From positions 2,232,001-2,296,000 of the forward strand of contig KV748176.1 in assembly GCA_001692895.1 (NCBI GenBank): a DNA stretch of 64,000 nt, given 5' to 3'. The stretch is from Cenococcum geophilum 1.58. Taxonomy: Eukaryota; Ascomycota; Dothideomycetes; Gloniales; Gloniaceae. Both the position numbers and the translations under genes were made by a program. Under the pieces are notes generated by a model. That model was not told where the DNA came from. It made no database searches and saw only the letters and a program-made list of their open reading frames with translations. Below are positions 1 to 13,270 of the stretch, in pieces (the first letter of the stretch is position 1; each line of letters begins with the position of its first letter).

Positions 1-854
1 TTACCAAAAAGAATAGGTATCCTTTACCTTTAATTAGCGAAATCTAAGATAGGATAGGTAATGCGTAAATCTTTACAAAGATAGATCTAAGATAGGCGTA
101 CTATTAGATTAGAATTAAGGAAGGCAACAAATAAAAGGCAGCCTTTAGGTTAAAGGAAGGACTATATAAACTATTAGTTATACAATTCGGGCTTATAAAC
201 GCACTAGTAACGTTTTAAAAGCGTATTAATAATATATTAGGAGAACACTTAGATAAATTTATTATAGTATATTTTAATATTATTATTATTTACTTAATAA
301 CTAAGGAAGAATACAGAGAATATATTAAATGGGTTTTAAAGAGATTATAAGAAGAATAAATGCTAGTAGCAATTAAGAAATGCGAGTTCTTTACTAGGAA
401 GACCAATTTTATAGGATTTATTATTAAACTAGGCTAACTTAATATAGATCTAAAGAAGATCGAGGCTATAGTAAATTAGTAGGAACTAGAGAACGTTATA
501 TAATTAAGATTATTCTTAGGGTTTTGTAATTACTATAGAAGGTTTATAGCGTAATGGTTAAAGAATATTAAACCATTTACGCGACTAATAAAGAAAGAAG
601 AACTATAGGTATAGGGAAAGGAATAATAAGAACTATTTAAGAAAGTTAAAAGGTTATTTACCTAGGAGCTAGTTCTTAAGATCTATTAACTAGGTCTAGA
701 GACGGTTATAAAAACGAATGTATTAGACTTTATATTAGGGGCATACTTTATATAGAAATATCTAGACGGATGGCACCTAGTAGTATACTATAGTAGGAAG
801 ATAATACTACTAGAGTTAAACTATAACATTTATAATAAGGAGTTATTAGGTATA

Positions 855-1040
855 TATTACGGCTTATATAAATGCCTCTAAACCAAAGCTTGTAGAATGC
901 TGTATTACAAAGATACTAAGCTAAGGAGCAGAAGAAGGTCAAGGAAAGGATAGGTCTATATACACGAGCCAAGTCCCTAAGCGAGCCCCTAACTAGGCTG
1001 CATGTAAACGTCGCAGGGGCAGTGCCCTAGCGCCGTCACA
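855..1040. repeat. Left LTR of the LARD-like element
   Basis: This 186-bp copy matches 5246-5431 apart from about nine transitions. It starts right after the target duplication copy gtata (850-854). The minus strand shows a G-run ending in GGGGTAA immediately before the LTR, which resembles a polypurine tract. Confidence 0.9.
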
Positions 1041-1443
1041 TTACCCCCCCCCCCTTCCAAAAAAGCCTGCCCTTAGGCTTTATCCCCTTATAGAAAAGAA
1101 AGAAAAAGAAAAGAAAAAAAATCTAGTATCTAGCGCTTAATCGCAATGCTAGTTAACGTAGGACTTATAGCAGTCCTGCAGCTCCTACTACTATAGGGGT
1201 ATATTACTATACCTAGTTAACGTGGGGTAGGCAGCCGTCCTGCAGCTCCTACTACTACAAGAGGTATATCGCTAGGAGCCCTCTGTTAGTCGTTCCTCCT
1301 CTAGAACTCTAGTACCTCCTAGCTCTACTATCCCCCCTTTTATTATAGCGCGCCCCAAGCCATAAAAAAAGCCCCCCTACTCCTCCTCTTATAAAAAGGT
1401 AGGTAAAAAAGTTTTAATAAGGGTGGGAGGGTTAGGGAGTTAT

Positions 1444-4400
1444 AGCTCGCATATATATCGGCACAAGCTTTTATCCGTTTAGTAGTAGTACAGTGCTAGT
1501 AGTAGGGTCGTATTCTAAGGGGCAAAGCTCTCCCTTATATATAGTTATTACTACAAGCGGGGTAGTAGAAGTCAGTTATGGTGCTATAGGTAGGGCAGTA
1601 GGTATTAGTTAGCTACAGCAACATAGTAAGGTATTATATTTAGCTATAGGTGGAGCAGTAAAGGTCTAGTAGTAGTATAGTACTAGCGATAGGGTCGTTT
1701 GGGTGGCAGTATAATGCTAGTAATAGAGTTATATTCCATAAGCAAATCGGCACAGAATCTTATTAATAGGTCGTAGTTTTATAGGCATATTAGCGCGGAG
1801 CTTATCAATTCAGGTAGCAGTACGGTGCTAGCGGCAGAGTTGTATTTTAAGGAGCAAAGCTCTCCTTATATATAGTTATTACTGTAAGCAGGGCAGTAGA
1901 AGTTAGTTGTAGTGCTATAGGTAGAGCAGCGATAGTTAAATCGGGATCTGCTGTAGGCAGAGCAGCAAGGGTCTGTTTGTTTAGCTGCAGGCAGAGCAGT
2001 AGGTGTTAGTTTAGCTATAGGCGAAGCAGTAGAGGTCGAGTGTGGTACTGTAGGCAGAGTAGTAGAAGTCGGTTGGCTGCAGGCAGGGCAGTAAGTAGTT
2101 AATTAGCTGCAGGCAGAGTAGCAAGGGTAGTCGGCTGCTTATAAAGCAGTAAGGGTTAATTGGCTATAGGTAGAGCAGCGGAGGTCTATTATAAATAGCA
2201 GTACAGTGCAAGCGTTAGGTGGTAATAGTGGTTAAATATAGAACTCGGTCTATTAGTTAGTTAGTAAATTATAGGCGTATTAACACAATTGGTCTATTAG
2301 TTAGACTGTAGGCGTATTAACATAGTCGTTGTTAGGTTAGCGTAGGGCATGTAGCCGTCCTACTGCTACAAGAGGTGTATATCGCTAGGAGCCCTTTATA
2401 GTCATTATTCCTCCTTTTAAAACTTAGTACCTCCTAGCTCTCTACCTCCTCCTTTAATATAGCGCGCCCTAAGCTATAAAAAAAAATATAGCTCATATGC
2501 ATATCGGCACGAGCTCTTATTTATTCGGTAGTAGTATAGTGCTAGTATTAGGGTTGTATTTTAGGGAGCGAAGCTCTACCTTATATATAGTTATTACTAT
2601 AAGCGGGGCAGTAGAAGTTGGTAGTAGTGCTATAGGCAGAGTAGTAATGGTTAAATTGGGATTAGCTGCAGGTAGGGCAGTAAAAGTTAACTAGCTATAG
2701 CAAGGCAGTAAGGTGTTAGTTTAGCTGCGAGAGGTATATCGTAGAGGTCGGGTGGTAGTACGGTGCTAGCGTTAGATAGTAGATAGCAGGCGTATCGGCG
2801 CTATCATTGGTCGATTAATCGCAGGTATAACGGCACGATTAGTTAATCGGTTTGCATTTAAATCGCGTTTAAATTGCATTCGGATCGCAGGCGTATTGGC
2901 GCGATTATTATCTAGTTTGTCTAAATCGATTTCATTGTTAAAGCTTTACAGCTTAGTATTAACCTCGTTGTCGAAGTATATAAATGCCTGAGGTAAGCTT
3001 ATATAACTCAGTATTAACCGTAGTCGTTCCTTAGTATGCGTAGCTTAGTGTTAGTTAAAAAGGATCACCGTAGGTTAAGAAGAAGATAATTAAATTAGTA
3101 AGGGAGCAGTTAATCGTTAATAAACTTATACGGTCGTTATTAAAGTTATAGTTCGTGTCGCAGGTATATCGGCACGACGGTCGGTCGGGTTCGCGTTCGG
3201 ATCGCATTCGGATTGTAGGCGTAATGGCACGATCCGTCTATCGGTTTCTTAAGGTCTACTATTAATTGGTAGGTAGTTTGAGACGTTATTAATTATTCAA
3301 TTAATTAATATGCCATTAACTAGTAGAGATACTATCGTACTACTAGCCACAGTTGATCGATTGGTTTAAGGTATGCTATTAATCGTAGTATATTTAACCA
3401 GTTATTATATAAGTAGGGTATTAAGGGAGACGCGCCGATAGGTTGATTCTCGTTAAGGTATTAATTAGTTAAAGTATACTGTTGATTATAGTATATTTAA
3501 TAATTTAACAGGAATTGATTAGGGTATCGGTATATAGTTTGTTAATATTCTTATAATTCTTAGAACAGGTTGTTGTAATATAGTAAACGTATTTAAGTGT
3601 TATTAGGAGATTCAAAGGTACGCTATAGGGTTAGCAGCCGTATTCGAATATTTATATTTGATTGAGGATATCGCTTTAAGTGACGGATATCCAGGGTCGA
3701 TCGAGGACTCGTAGGAATGCCGTTGATTTGGCATATTAAGTCGTTATTAGAGAGGTATTAAAAGAGGTATTAAGAAGGTGCGTGTTGATATTTTAATTCT
3801 TTATTAAAGAGTCAAAGGTATTAAAGAAAGAGTGCGCTTTAATATTCGAGCATAGTTATTTAAGGGTAAGCTATAATATAGTATTTAAAGAGAAAAGAAG
3901 AGATACTACTAGATAGCAGATTCATAGCTTATCGTTTAAAGGAGGACTGCCATTAAGTAGTAGGTAGTTTGAGGGTAGTCAATAAATGGTATTAAGAGGG
4001 TACGTATTGATATTTCGATTCTTATTAACGAATGGTGAGACATACTTTTGTAATAGTAGGCTATCTCGTTTATAGAAGGTCGTATAAAAGGCTATTAAGA
4101 AAAAACTTGATAGTTTATAAGAGGTTGTGGAGATAAATAGGCTCATCTGCAGAGCTATTTGGGGAGTGCCATAAATCGGAATAATTTTCCTAATTTGTTC
4201 TCCTAATTAAGAGTGCTATAAATTACTTAAATTCTCCCCCAGATTCCTAGTACCCCTGTACGTAGGACTGTAATGCTTATAGATGTATTCGGCCGTAAGA
4301 TCGAGAGACTGTCTAGGTTAATAGTAAGGTTCAGGTCGATTAGGTACGGTAGTTGTTAATAAGAACTTAACGTATATCTATAAGGCGTTTATAGACAAGT

Positions 4401-4547
4401 CAGAGAGTCATATCGCAGGTATATCGGCGCGACAGGTTATCGGGTTTGCTTTTAAATCCCTTTTGGGCCGCATTCGAATCGCAGGCGTATCGCAGGCGTA
4501 TCGGCGCAATCGTTAGTTAATCAGACTGTAGGTATATCGGCATAGTC
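1444..4547. repeat. Dispersed hairpin family with conserved 14-nt loop and variable paired stems
   Basis: The loop consensus is CAGGYRTATCGGCR. Stem pairs with loop positions: AGCTCG/CAAGCT (1450-1463), AATTA/CAATT (2272-2285), GACTG/TAGTC (2309-2322), AGCTCA/CGAGCT (2496-2509), GATAG/CTATC (2787-2800), TAATCG/CGATTA (2822-2835), ATCG/CGAT (2888-2901), GTCG/CGAC (3161-3174), CGGATTG/CGATCCG (3216-3229), GACTG/TAGTC (4529-4542). Weaker or rearranged copies lie near 1736, 1780, 4416 and 4480. Stem sequences differ by transversions as well as transitions yet remain paired, apart from a few G-U or C-to-T type mismatches. No copies were seen outside this element. Function unknown. Confidence 0.75.
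1580..2720. repeat. Second hairpin family, GCTG/CAGC stems around loop CAGGCAGAG
   Basis: About ten irregularly spaced copies of a short unit have a 9-nt loop (CAGGCAGAG and close variants) between GCTG-like and CAGC-like arms. Clear copies have arms at 1949-1953/1963-1967, 2046-2050/2060-2064 (TACTG/TAGTA) and 2105-2109/2119-2123. A third unit, arms TAGCA/TGCTA around GTACGG, is best seen at 1815-1830, with variants near 1480, 1675 and 2525. The stem changes in these two families are all C-T or G-A, so RIP acting on both arms could produce them without any selection for pairing. Confidence 0.55.
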
Positions 4548-4695
4548 GGTAATCGGGTTTAAGGGTTTAGGGTAGTAATATAGTGCCAGCGATAGGTCCT
4601 TCCTAATTAATTTCCGACTCTCCTTATACAGCTCAGTATTAATCGGGGTGGTTATTATAGTAGTAGTAGCTAGAGAACAACGGATAGAATTCGTT

Positions 4696-4865
4696 CTAGA
4701 GGACTCGCGGACAACATACACCTACCGCCTAATGGCACGGCGCGGGTTATGTCTTAGCTTGTCTTAGCCGTTAGCCTAAACCTAATGCATACTAGAGGAC
4801 TTCGCGGACAACATGCACCTACTGCCCAATGGCACGGCGCGGGTTATGTCTCAGCTTATCTTAGC
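4696..4865. repeat. Tandem duplication of about 73 bp (period 96)
   Basis: 4696-4768 and 4792-4865 are near copies, both starting CTAGAGGAC and containing GGCACGGCGCGGGTTATGTC. They differ mostly by transitions. This part of the LARD-like element (about 4690-5245) is clearly richer in G+C and less RIP-worn than the rest of its interior. Confidence 0.8.
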
Positions 4866-5245
4866 TAACACTGCAGGATCAGTTCCAGGCTCTAGACAGG
4901 ATCACTTCGTTCCTCGCGGCCCTAGGCTAAGTCTCAACCGAGGTCGTCTCTGCAGCTCGTACAACTCCGTGTCAGTTAAAAAGGTTAGAGGGGTGGTAAG
5001 ATATTATTGCTTTCCCAGGCAGTCGTCCTTATCCACAGGAGACCTTCTAGCTGCTTAAATACCGGCTCCCAGTATCAATAATAGCGACTCGACGCGTCGA
5101 CGACGCGCAGCTAGGGGTGTTTGACGCGTGTCCTCCTAGAACACGCGGAACGGGGGTGGGAGATTATCCAGGCCTTCCCAGGCGAGGTAAAGAGGGAGCT
5201 TTAAAACGAATGAAGTCCCCCCCGGGGTAGGTAAGCTTAGTATAA

Positions 5246-5431
5246 TGTTACGGCTCGTACAAATGCCTCTAAACCAAAGCTTGTAGAATGCTATATTACG
5301 AAGATACTAAGCTAAGGAGCAGAAGAAGGTCGAGGAAAGGATAGGTCTATATACACGAGCCAAGTCCCTAAGCGAGCCCCTGACTAGGCTGCATGTAAAC
5401 GTCGCAGGGGCAGTGCCCCAGCGCCGTCACA
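5246..5431. repeat. Right LTR of the LARD-like element
   Basis: This 186-bp copy is the less mutated of the two. It starts TGTTACGGC, ends GCCGTCACA, and is followed by gtata (5432-5436). Confidence 0.9.
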
Positions 5432-7491
5432 GTATAGTTACAGTATTAAAGAAATAGAGAGTATTTTTATAAGGTATAGAGAAACCATTTATAATTAAAA
5501 TAGATTATAAAAACTTAACGGGATTCTTAATAATAAAGAAACTTAATTAAAGATAGGTTAGATGGGTAGAGATGCTTATAGAATACTATTTTAAGATTTA
5601 GTATATTAAGGGTACAGATAATATAAGGGCAGATGCTTTAAGTTAAAAAGCTAAACTATAAAATAATAAAAAGCCATTAGGGACTTTACTGCGAAAAGAT
5701 ACAGATAGACTAATTAGGTATAATTATCCAAAAATTATAATAATTTAAAAAGAACTAGATAGAGTTTATAAGTTACCAAAAAGCTTTTAGGTATAAAGAA
5801 TCTTTAAGGTATAGCTAGAAGAGCAGTTAGAATACCTAGGAGAAGAAGTATTATATAAGTATAGAGAGGCAAAGTACATCCTAAAACGCATAGTAGAACA
5901 CTTTATAGAAGATTTCTATAAAGGACTAACTTAAGGACACAATAGAGCTATAGGCTTAGTGTTAAGACTTTAGGAGAAGTATATTATTAATAGAATCTAG
6001 AACCTAGTATAGAAGGTTATAAAGGAATATCTAAATTGCTAAAGAAATAAACTAACGAGGCATAAGCCATATAGAGGGCTATAACCTATTAAAATACCAG
6101 AGAGACTATAGGAGGTTATATTATAGGACTTTATTATAAAGCTACTAAAGTTAAAAGATCCTATTACCGGATAAGATTATAATATAATTTTAGTAATAGT
6201 GGATAAGCTTATAAAGTGGGGATACTTTATAGCGTATACAGAAGAAATATTAGTAGAAGATATTACTAGAATCTATATTAAGGAAGTATTTATAAGATAT
6301 AGAGCACTAAGTAAAATTATATTAGATAGGGATCTAAGATTTATAGCAGTATTCTAGGAGGTATTTTTAGCGGAATAAGGAGTTAGAGCAGTAACTTCTA
6401 CTATATATTATCCGCAGACAGATAGTTAAATAGAAAGACTAAACTAGACACTAGAGTAGTATTTAAAACACTATATTAATTACGCATAGAACAATTAGGT
6501 ATTATTATTACTAGTTATATAGTTTACATACAATATAACACCATAAAAAGAAATGGGTACATTACTATTTAAGGCGAATTACGGGTATAAGCCAAGAACA
6601 TCGTTATTGCTACGTTAAGTAAAGAAGATAAGTAGCACAGCTAAGTAAAGAATAGAGACATTAATAAATCTTTATAAGAATCTCATAGAAATAGCTAAAG
6701 TAGTATAATAGAAAATAAAAAAGTATTATAATGCTAAGAGATCTAAGGGACTAGATCTTAAGGAGGGAGATAAAGTATGGCTACTATATAAAAATTTTAA
6801 GAGTTAACAATTAAGTAAGAAATTAGACTATATTAGACTAGGACCTTTTAAAATTATATAAAGAATTTTACCAGTTACGTTTAAATTAAACCTACTAGCT
6901 AAAATAAAAATCTACCCTATATAGTATATTGCAATACTAGAGCTAGTATATAGGAATATTAAGCTACTAGTTTATAAAGCAGACACGTATAAAGGATAGG
7001 AAGAAGATAAATAGTAAGTTTTAAAGATTATTAGTTATAAGGACGTTAATAATAAAACATAGTATAAGGTAAAGTAGATAGGCTATAATAAGACTACCTA
7101 AAAGCTACTAAAGAACCTAAGGAACGCTATAGGAAAAGTATAGGAGTATTAGAAGAGATTAGGTTAGGTAATATTAATAAAAAAGGATTGTTAAAGAATA
7201 AATCGCTTAAAGGGGACCTAGGAGGAACAGCTACTAAGCTATTTAAAGTTATTTCCTTTTTAGCTAAGAGAGGATTAGTCCTCTCATTACTAAGTTCTTA
7301 TAGACCCTATTCTATAAGTTTCTACTCCTTAGAGCGAACTTTCTTACGCACCTTCTTAAGATAAAGCAGCTAAGTAAATACCGTAATGCGAGTATTTAAG
7401 GCCTTCTACTCTGCGTTATAAGAACGTTCCAGCTTAATAAGAGCCTGCGTTAGATTACCGTCTAGTTTTATAGCAACGGATTAAATATAAG

Positions 7492-7709
7492 TATATAATT
7501 ACAGCACCTAGTATACGAACGCGTATTTACGCGTTTGTGCACCAACTACGTACGTGCTGACTAATCAGGGGGGAGGCGCGTCAGTATATAGACCACGTAG
7601 TCTACCTTAATAGAATCGACAGTTACCACCATCCTAAAGAGCATATAATACTATACGTATTTCGTGCCCCGGGATATGACTTACTTATGCTATTAAATTA
7701 ATACGAACA
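7492..7709 (+). repeat. 5' LTR of Copia-A
   Basis: This 218-bp repeat is matched by 13564-13781. I could not recognise a primer-binding site just downstream, where RIP may have erased it. Confidence 0.88.
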
Positions 7710-10700
7710 CTAATTAGTGAGCGCGCACAGATCAGCAATTACTTGATACCTCCCCCGAGCGATACTTAACAGCGACCACCCATTTAGACTCCTAGTACGA
7801 CCTGCTAGAAGGTCGGAAGTTGGGGATTACGGACTATCACCAACTCTGTATACTTATTTAAGTCTTAATACGGTTTACTAGAAGTTATAGACGCGAATAC
7901 AGACCTTTACGGAACCCCCTATCCTTAACTCCCTTAAACCCTAAACCTCTTCGGACCTTACGGAAACCCCTTACCCTTCTACAAACCGTTACGGACCCGT
8001 TAATCGCCTTTACGGACCACTATAAGACCCCTTAAACTGTTATAGACCCGCTAATTGATTTTACGGACCGTTATAAGACCTCCTCTACCCGCTATAAGCT
8101 ACTATAGCCCGCCATAGCTTATATAGATATATAACGCTATATAATATGGCAGATATAAGCAAGCAAATTAGTAAAGGTTAAAAGAAGTGGAGCTAAGGAG
8201 TCAATCTCACGTCTACGGACGACGTTAACGACTACATTAATTTTAAAATCCTTAAATACAGACACTATAAGCTTCTAAACAACGACCTATGGGAGTAATA
8301 TAAGGAAGACTTTACGGACTTTACGGAAGCTATTCTTAAGACTTATAACCCTACTACTATCCGTAACCTACGAACCCTTTTACGTCACCAAGGTGTATAG
8401 GTTAAAAAAGATAAANNAGTTACTNTTNNANGGTCCTTATATAANATAATATAGGAGGAGGACCAAACGGAATAGACTAAAGAGAAAATCCTAAACTAGG
8501 TTAAAGCTATAAATAATCTCTCTGCTTCTCCTAAACTTAATGGCATCACTAGCCTTATACCTAACCTACTTAACCAAATTCGTCCTATAAACCTAAGCAA
8601 TTTTAAAATTAATCTTATGGGCTAAAGCATACCCAGTACCTAAGTTATGGACCGTAATACCCCCGTAAACCAAAATATAGACTAAAACCCTTCCGTTAAT
8701 AAAGCTATAAATCTATAACCTACCTAAGTCATAGATCCGCAAGCTATATATCCGCAAACCACATATCCGCAAGCTATATATCCGNAAGCCACAGATCCGC
8801 AAGTTATAGATCTATAACGCGCCCAAGTAAAGACCTATGGTAAGGAACTAGCTAACCTAGCTAAGCTCTATACCGACGAATCTAAGTACAGTAGTAAAAA
8901 CGATAATTTTAACTTTAAACTAACTATCTTTACGAACCTTTGCCAAAAGGCTAATATTCCTAAACAAGAGTTCAGCCAAGCCTACTCTACTATGCTACGC
9001 GGCCTAGCACTTAACCACTACTACACCAACCTTAAGAGCAACCCCCTTGGTGTTCCCTTTAATAAGCTATATAAAGCTACCCGTAACTACTTTAAAGGAC
9101 CGGAATATAAGCATAATATCCTTACCTAATAGAATGCGACTAAGCTACGGACCGTAATTAACAAGAACACTAAAAAATCGACTATAGAGTGCCTGCAAAT
9201 TCTCATTAAAGACCTCCGGTACCTATAGCACGGCCTTAACGCTAAGTTTTAAACAGACGACTTCCTGTATAACAAACTTATTACGGCCTACTAGGAAGTA
9301 AAGCCCTATAAGTACGCCTATTATAAGCCTACAGACACCTTAGCTGGCCTTATTAATAATCTACGCTCCTCTATTATAACGTACGAAGTCTTAAACCCAC
9401 CAGGCAGCACTTAAGCCTTTACTGCGGATATTTAATATCCGTAAACAGACTTAGACGTCTACTTTACGGACCGCCGCTACCGCTAGCAGTACCCGTACTA
9501 ACCAAGTCCCACCCGTAACCCCTATAGTAACTCCCGTACGAAAATATACCCCCGCAGACGGACCAGCTAGAAGTGCTTTATATGCGGTAAGGAAGGATAT
9601 TAGTCTATAAGGTATACCTAGGAAGAACGTAACAAGTCTAGGAAGAGACTTAATAGCCATATTAGCCAGTTTATTTTAGAATACAAAGGAGAGGAAGTAG
9701 AAGAGCCCCCTAATAAGTCAATAGAAGCCCTTATAATTAACTTTAACTTAGACGCTTAGGAATAAGAGACCTTAGAGATATTCCTAACTACTTTTAGACC
9801 TTTTACGGACAGCCAAGCCTTTAATATCACGACTATATTAGCCGACCGTTCCTTTATACACTCAGTTGCGCCTAAAAACTATTCTATAAGCACCCCCGTT
9901 ACGGACGTTATAGATTATAAGTAGGACCTATTTGCATATATCACCACAGAACGCTATACCCCTAAGGAATTCTACGGTGTTATAATCGACATAGGTGCCT
10001 CTAAGAAGTCTACCGCAGGCTATAGATAATACCTTATATATAGGACCACCACAAATAATAATATAGACATTGATATTATGCAAACTGGGGCTATAACCGT
10101 CCAATTTGGCATTGGCTTAACTGCATTAATCAGATTAGTAGCAGTTAAGACTCTAATTAGCCTAGTTAACTTCCATATAGTAAAAGCGGACACCCCTTTC
10201 CTACTCTGCCTTGCGGATATAGATAGGTTATAGGTATACTACAATAACGTTACGGACACCCTAATCGGCCCTACAACTACCCTAGGAAGTAAGTATATTA
10301 CCCTACTAATTATATAACAATTCGGACACCTATTCCTTATATAGGGAGAGACCTTATGGACGTATATTTAGGAATCTTTTGACTATAACCCGTGCTACCT
10401 TACTAGTACGGAAATCTACCGCCTATACCGCTGTTTCGGCTACCCATTAGCTAAAAAGCTATATAGAGTCCTTAAACACTCTGGATATAACGATGTTAAT
10501 AGGAAGGCAATTAACTACCTAACTAAATACTACTCCTACTGCTAGAAATACAGATATTCTCTAGGCTAATTTAAGTTCACCCTTTATAAGGATCTTGACT
10601 TTAACCACTTAGTATACATAGATATTATGTATATTAACGGCAGCCTAGTACTATATATAATTAATAAGGTAACCCGTTATTAAGCCGCCCGTTAGTTATA

Positions 10701-13270
10701 AAATATATCTATAAAGTATACCTAGGATATTTTACGGACCTGCTAGATCGATACATACGTTAGACCCCTATAGTATATTACCCACAACGCTAGTAGGAAC
10801 TTTATTAGTAAGGAATTCTAGTAGTATACTACGGCCATGGCTATATTAATAAAAGCCGTTCCAGTTAAGGCGCATTAGTCTATCAGGCTTATTAAGTAAG
10901 CTTACCTAGCCTTACGGAGAGCTTACTAGATTATTATAGACAAATGTAAGGACATCTAAAAGGAACTAACTCTACAGATGGCCGTAAAAGCCGTTAATAA
11001 CACTGCTGGCCCAAACGGATTAGTACCTACCCTCTTAGTCTACGGAGCCTACTTAAGGATAAGTAAACTAGATCCTCCTACCCCATCTATTACAGAATAA
11101 GCAGCCATAATATAGAAGGCAATGGCTAAGATAGTCAAGCTATGGGCTAAATAAACTGTTAATAACGCCTTATACTACCGCAACGGACCTAATACGACCC
11201 TAGTATACGACCTCCCGCTTAACTCTAAAGTCCTCATATAGCGTAAAAGCGGCAATTGGAATAGACCTTATTGCCTACTAGCCGTAGAAAATAAGACGTG
11301 CTGCATATAACTCCCTAGCGGGCTAACTAGCTTTAGAAGCACGTCCGTAAAACCCTACTTTCGGCCCGAAAACACCTATAACATTAAGCCAGACAAACTA
11401 GAAGTAACTATTAAACCAGACAAACCAGAAGCGACTGCCAAATTAAACGAACTGGAAGCACCCTTACTTACCCTAGAAGTCCCCTAGAAACCCACTAAAC
11501 CTACTAAACCTACCGTAAAGCATAGCTAAGGACGCCCCTAAAAGCACCCCGTAACTAAGAACCCTATAATAAAGAATTACCTAACCTCTATAGGAATATC
11601 CGCAAGACAATCTCCGCCTACGGATATATTAGTTCTAGTATAGGAAACCCCTTTTACGGACTTATAACGCAAAGAGATTAACAGACTACTTAAGAAGGGC
11701 GTCTTTACGGTTATAATGGAGAAAGACGTCCCGCAAGGCGTCCGTATATTTAACTTATGCTTTATTAATAAAATTAAGCACCCTAGTACTAATAAAGCCT
11801 TTAAAAAGTCAAGGCTTATTATACAAGCTTATAACGACTAGGGAAAGGACTTAGTCCTTACGCAATCGCCTATAATTTAACGAGTTAGTTAACGGATTAT
11901 ACTTGCACTTAAGCCTAGACTATAGTAAACCAAGCCTATAGCCCTATACTTATAGGATATCTTATAAGCCTATGTGCAGTCTAATACCTACCTAAGTAGG
12001 GACATCTTTATACGACTACCCCGCGAGCTTAACCTATAACTAGAAATAATTTTATAGGTTATAAAACCTCTTTACGGAGTACTAGAAGCCGGAAACTATT
12101 GGTTTAAAACATACCATTAGCACTATGTTAGTAAACTTAAAATGGAACAGTTAACCTACGACCCCTACCTCCTATACACCCCATTAAACGGCCTTAGTAT
12201 TGTTAGACTCTAAATAGATAATACCCTCTTCCTAGCAGACTAAACCTTTGCGGACACTAAAGAAACTAAACTATAAAAGGCAAAGTTCTTAGTAAAGCCG
12301 CGAGAGTAGTTAACTAAGTAAACTCTAATTAAGTTTAACGGAGGCTTAATTATATAAAAGGGCAATTTAATCTAGCTAACTTAAAAACGCCAAGCTTAAA
12401 ACCTAAAGCCTATTATAGCAAAGCCTACGGACCTTACTAGTTCCCATAAAGAGACCCGTAAGACTATAAATATAAAGGACTAATACGCTGCATAGCGTGT
12501 AAGAGGCGCCTATATAGCCACAGTCTGCCAACCCAAATCTGCCTACGACTTATCCTTTGCGGCCTAGGCAGTAAATCTATAAGAAGAAAATATTAAGCAG
12601 CTTAATAAGCGCATTTAATGGCAAATTAACAACGCGATAAGAGGACTTACTTTTATACCACTGGACCTAAATTCCCTTAGTATAATGGTATTTACGGACG
12701 CCTCCTTTACTAATAATAAAGACCTATTATTACAAATCGGCTTTATAATTATACTTATAGACTATAATTAGGACGCAAATATACTATACTAGTCTTTAAT
12801 TAAATGCAAACGAGTAACCCGCAGTATACTAGCTTCTAAACTATATACACTAGCTTATAGCTTTAATATAGCAGCCATAATTAAATTAACGGTCCAGAAG
12901 ATCCTATAACTAGAGCAGTTACCCCTAGTTTTATATACTAATTTAAAGTCCCTCTATAACTGCCTAGTTAAACTAGGTATAACATAAGAGAAGAGGCTTA
13001 TAGTTAACCTAATGTGCTTACGTTAGGCCTATAAACGACGTAAAATTATAGAGGTTAAATAGATTAGCGGCGGAAATAACCTAGTAGACGCTATAACTAA
13101 GGCAAAGCCGTGTTAAGCCCTTAAAACCCTAATTAACACAAATAGGCTTAACCTAAAAGTTATAGAATGGGTAGAACGGGACTAACGGAGTACCTATGGT
13201 ACGCCTATAGCCCGTTAGAAGGCCGTACGGCTCATTATACGGCCTATTCTACGGACCGGTAGTTAAATCA

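Larger units (their letters stand above)
855..5431. mobile_element. Non-coding LTR element (LARD-like), complete with LTRs and target duplication
   Basis: Two 186-bp direct terminal repeats (855-1040 and 5246-5431) begin TGTTACGGC (its second base changed in the left copy) and end GCCGTCACA, and are flanked by the 5-bp duplication gtata (850-854, 5432-5436). By eye the LTRs differ at about nine sites, all transitions. The 4.2 kb interior has no recognisable gag or pol and no frame worth calling. It consists of G/C-edged repeats, small hairpins and a duplicated 73-bp block. A purine-rich run abuts the left LTR when read on the minus strand, so the element may be oriented minus. Structurally it looks whole, but it would depend on another element for mobility. 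Its age is later than Gypsy-A and moderate by LTR divergence. Confidence 0.85.

Noticed and set aside
1444-4547. CRISPR-like reading of the regularly recurring units
   Set aside because: Spacing is irregular, units are hairpins with variable arms, no spacers of equal length exist, and the setting is a eukaryotic LTR element.
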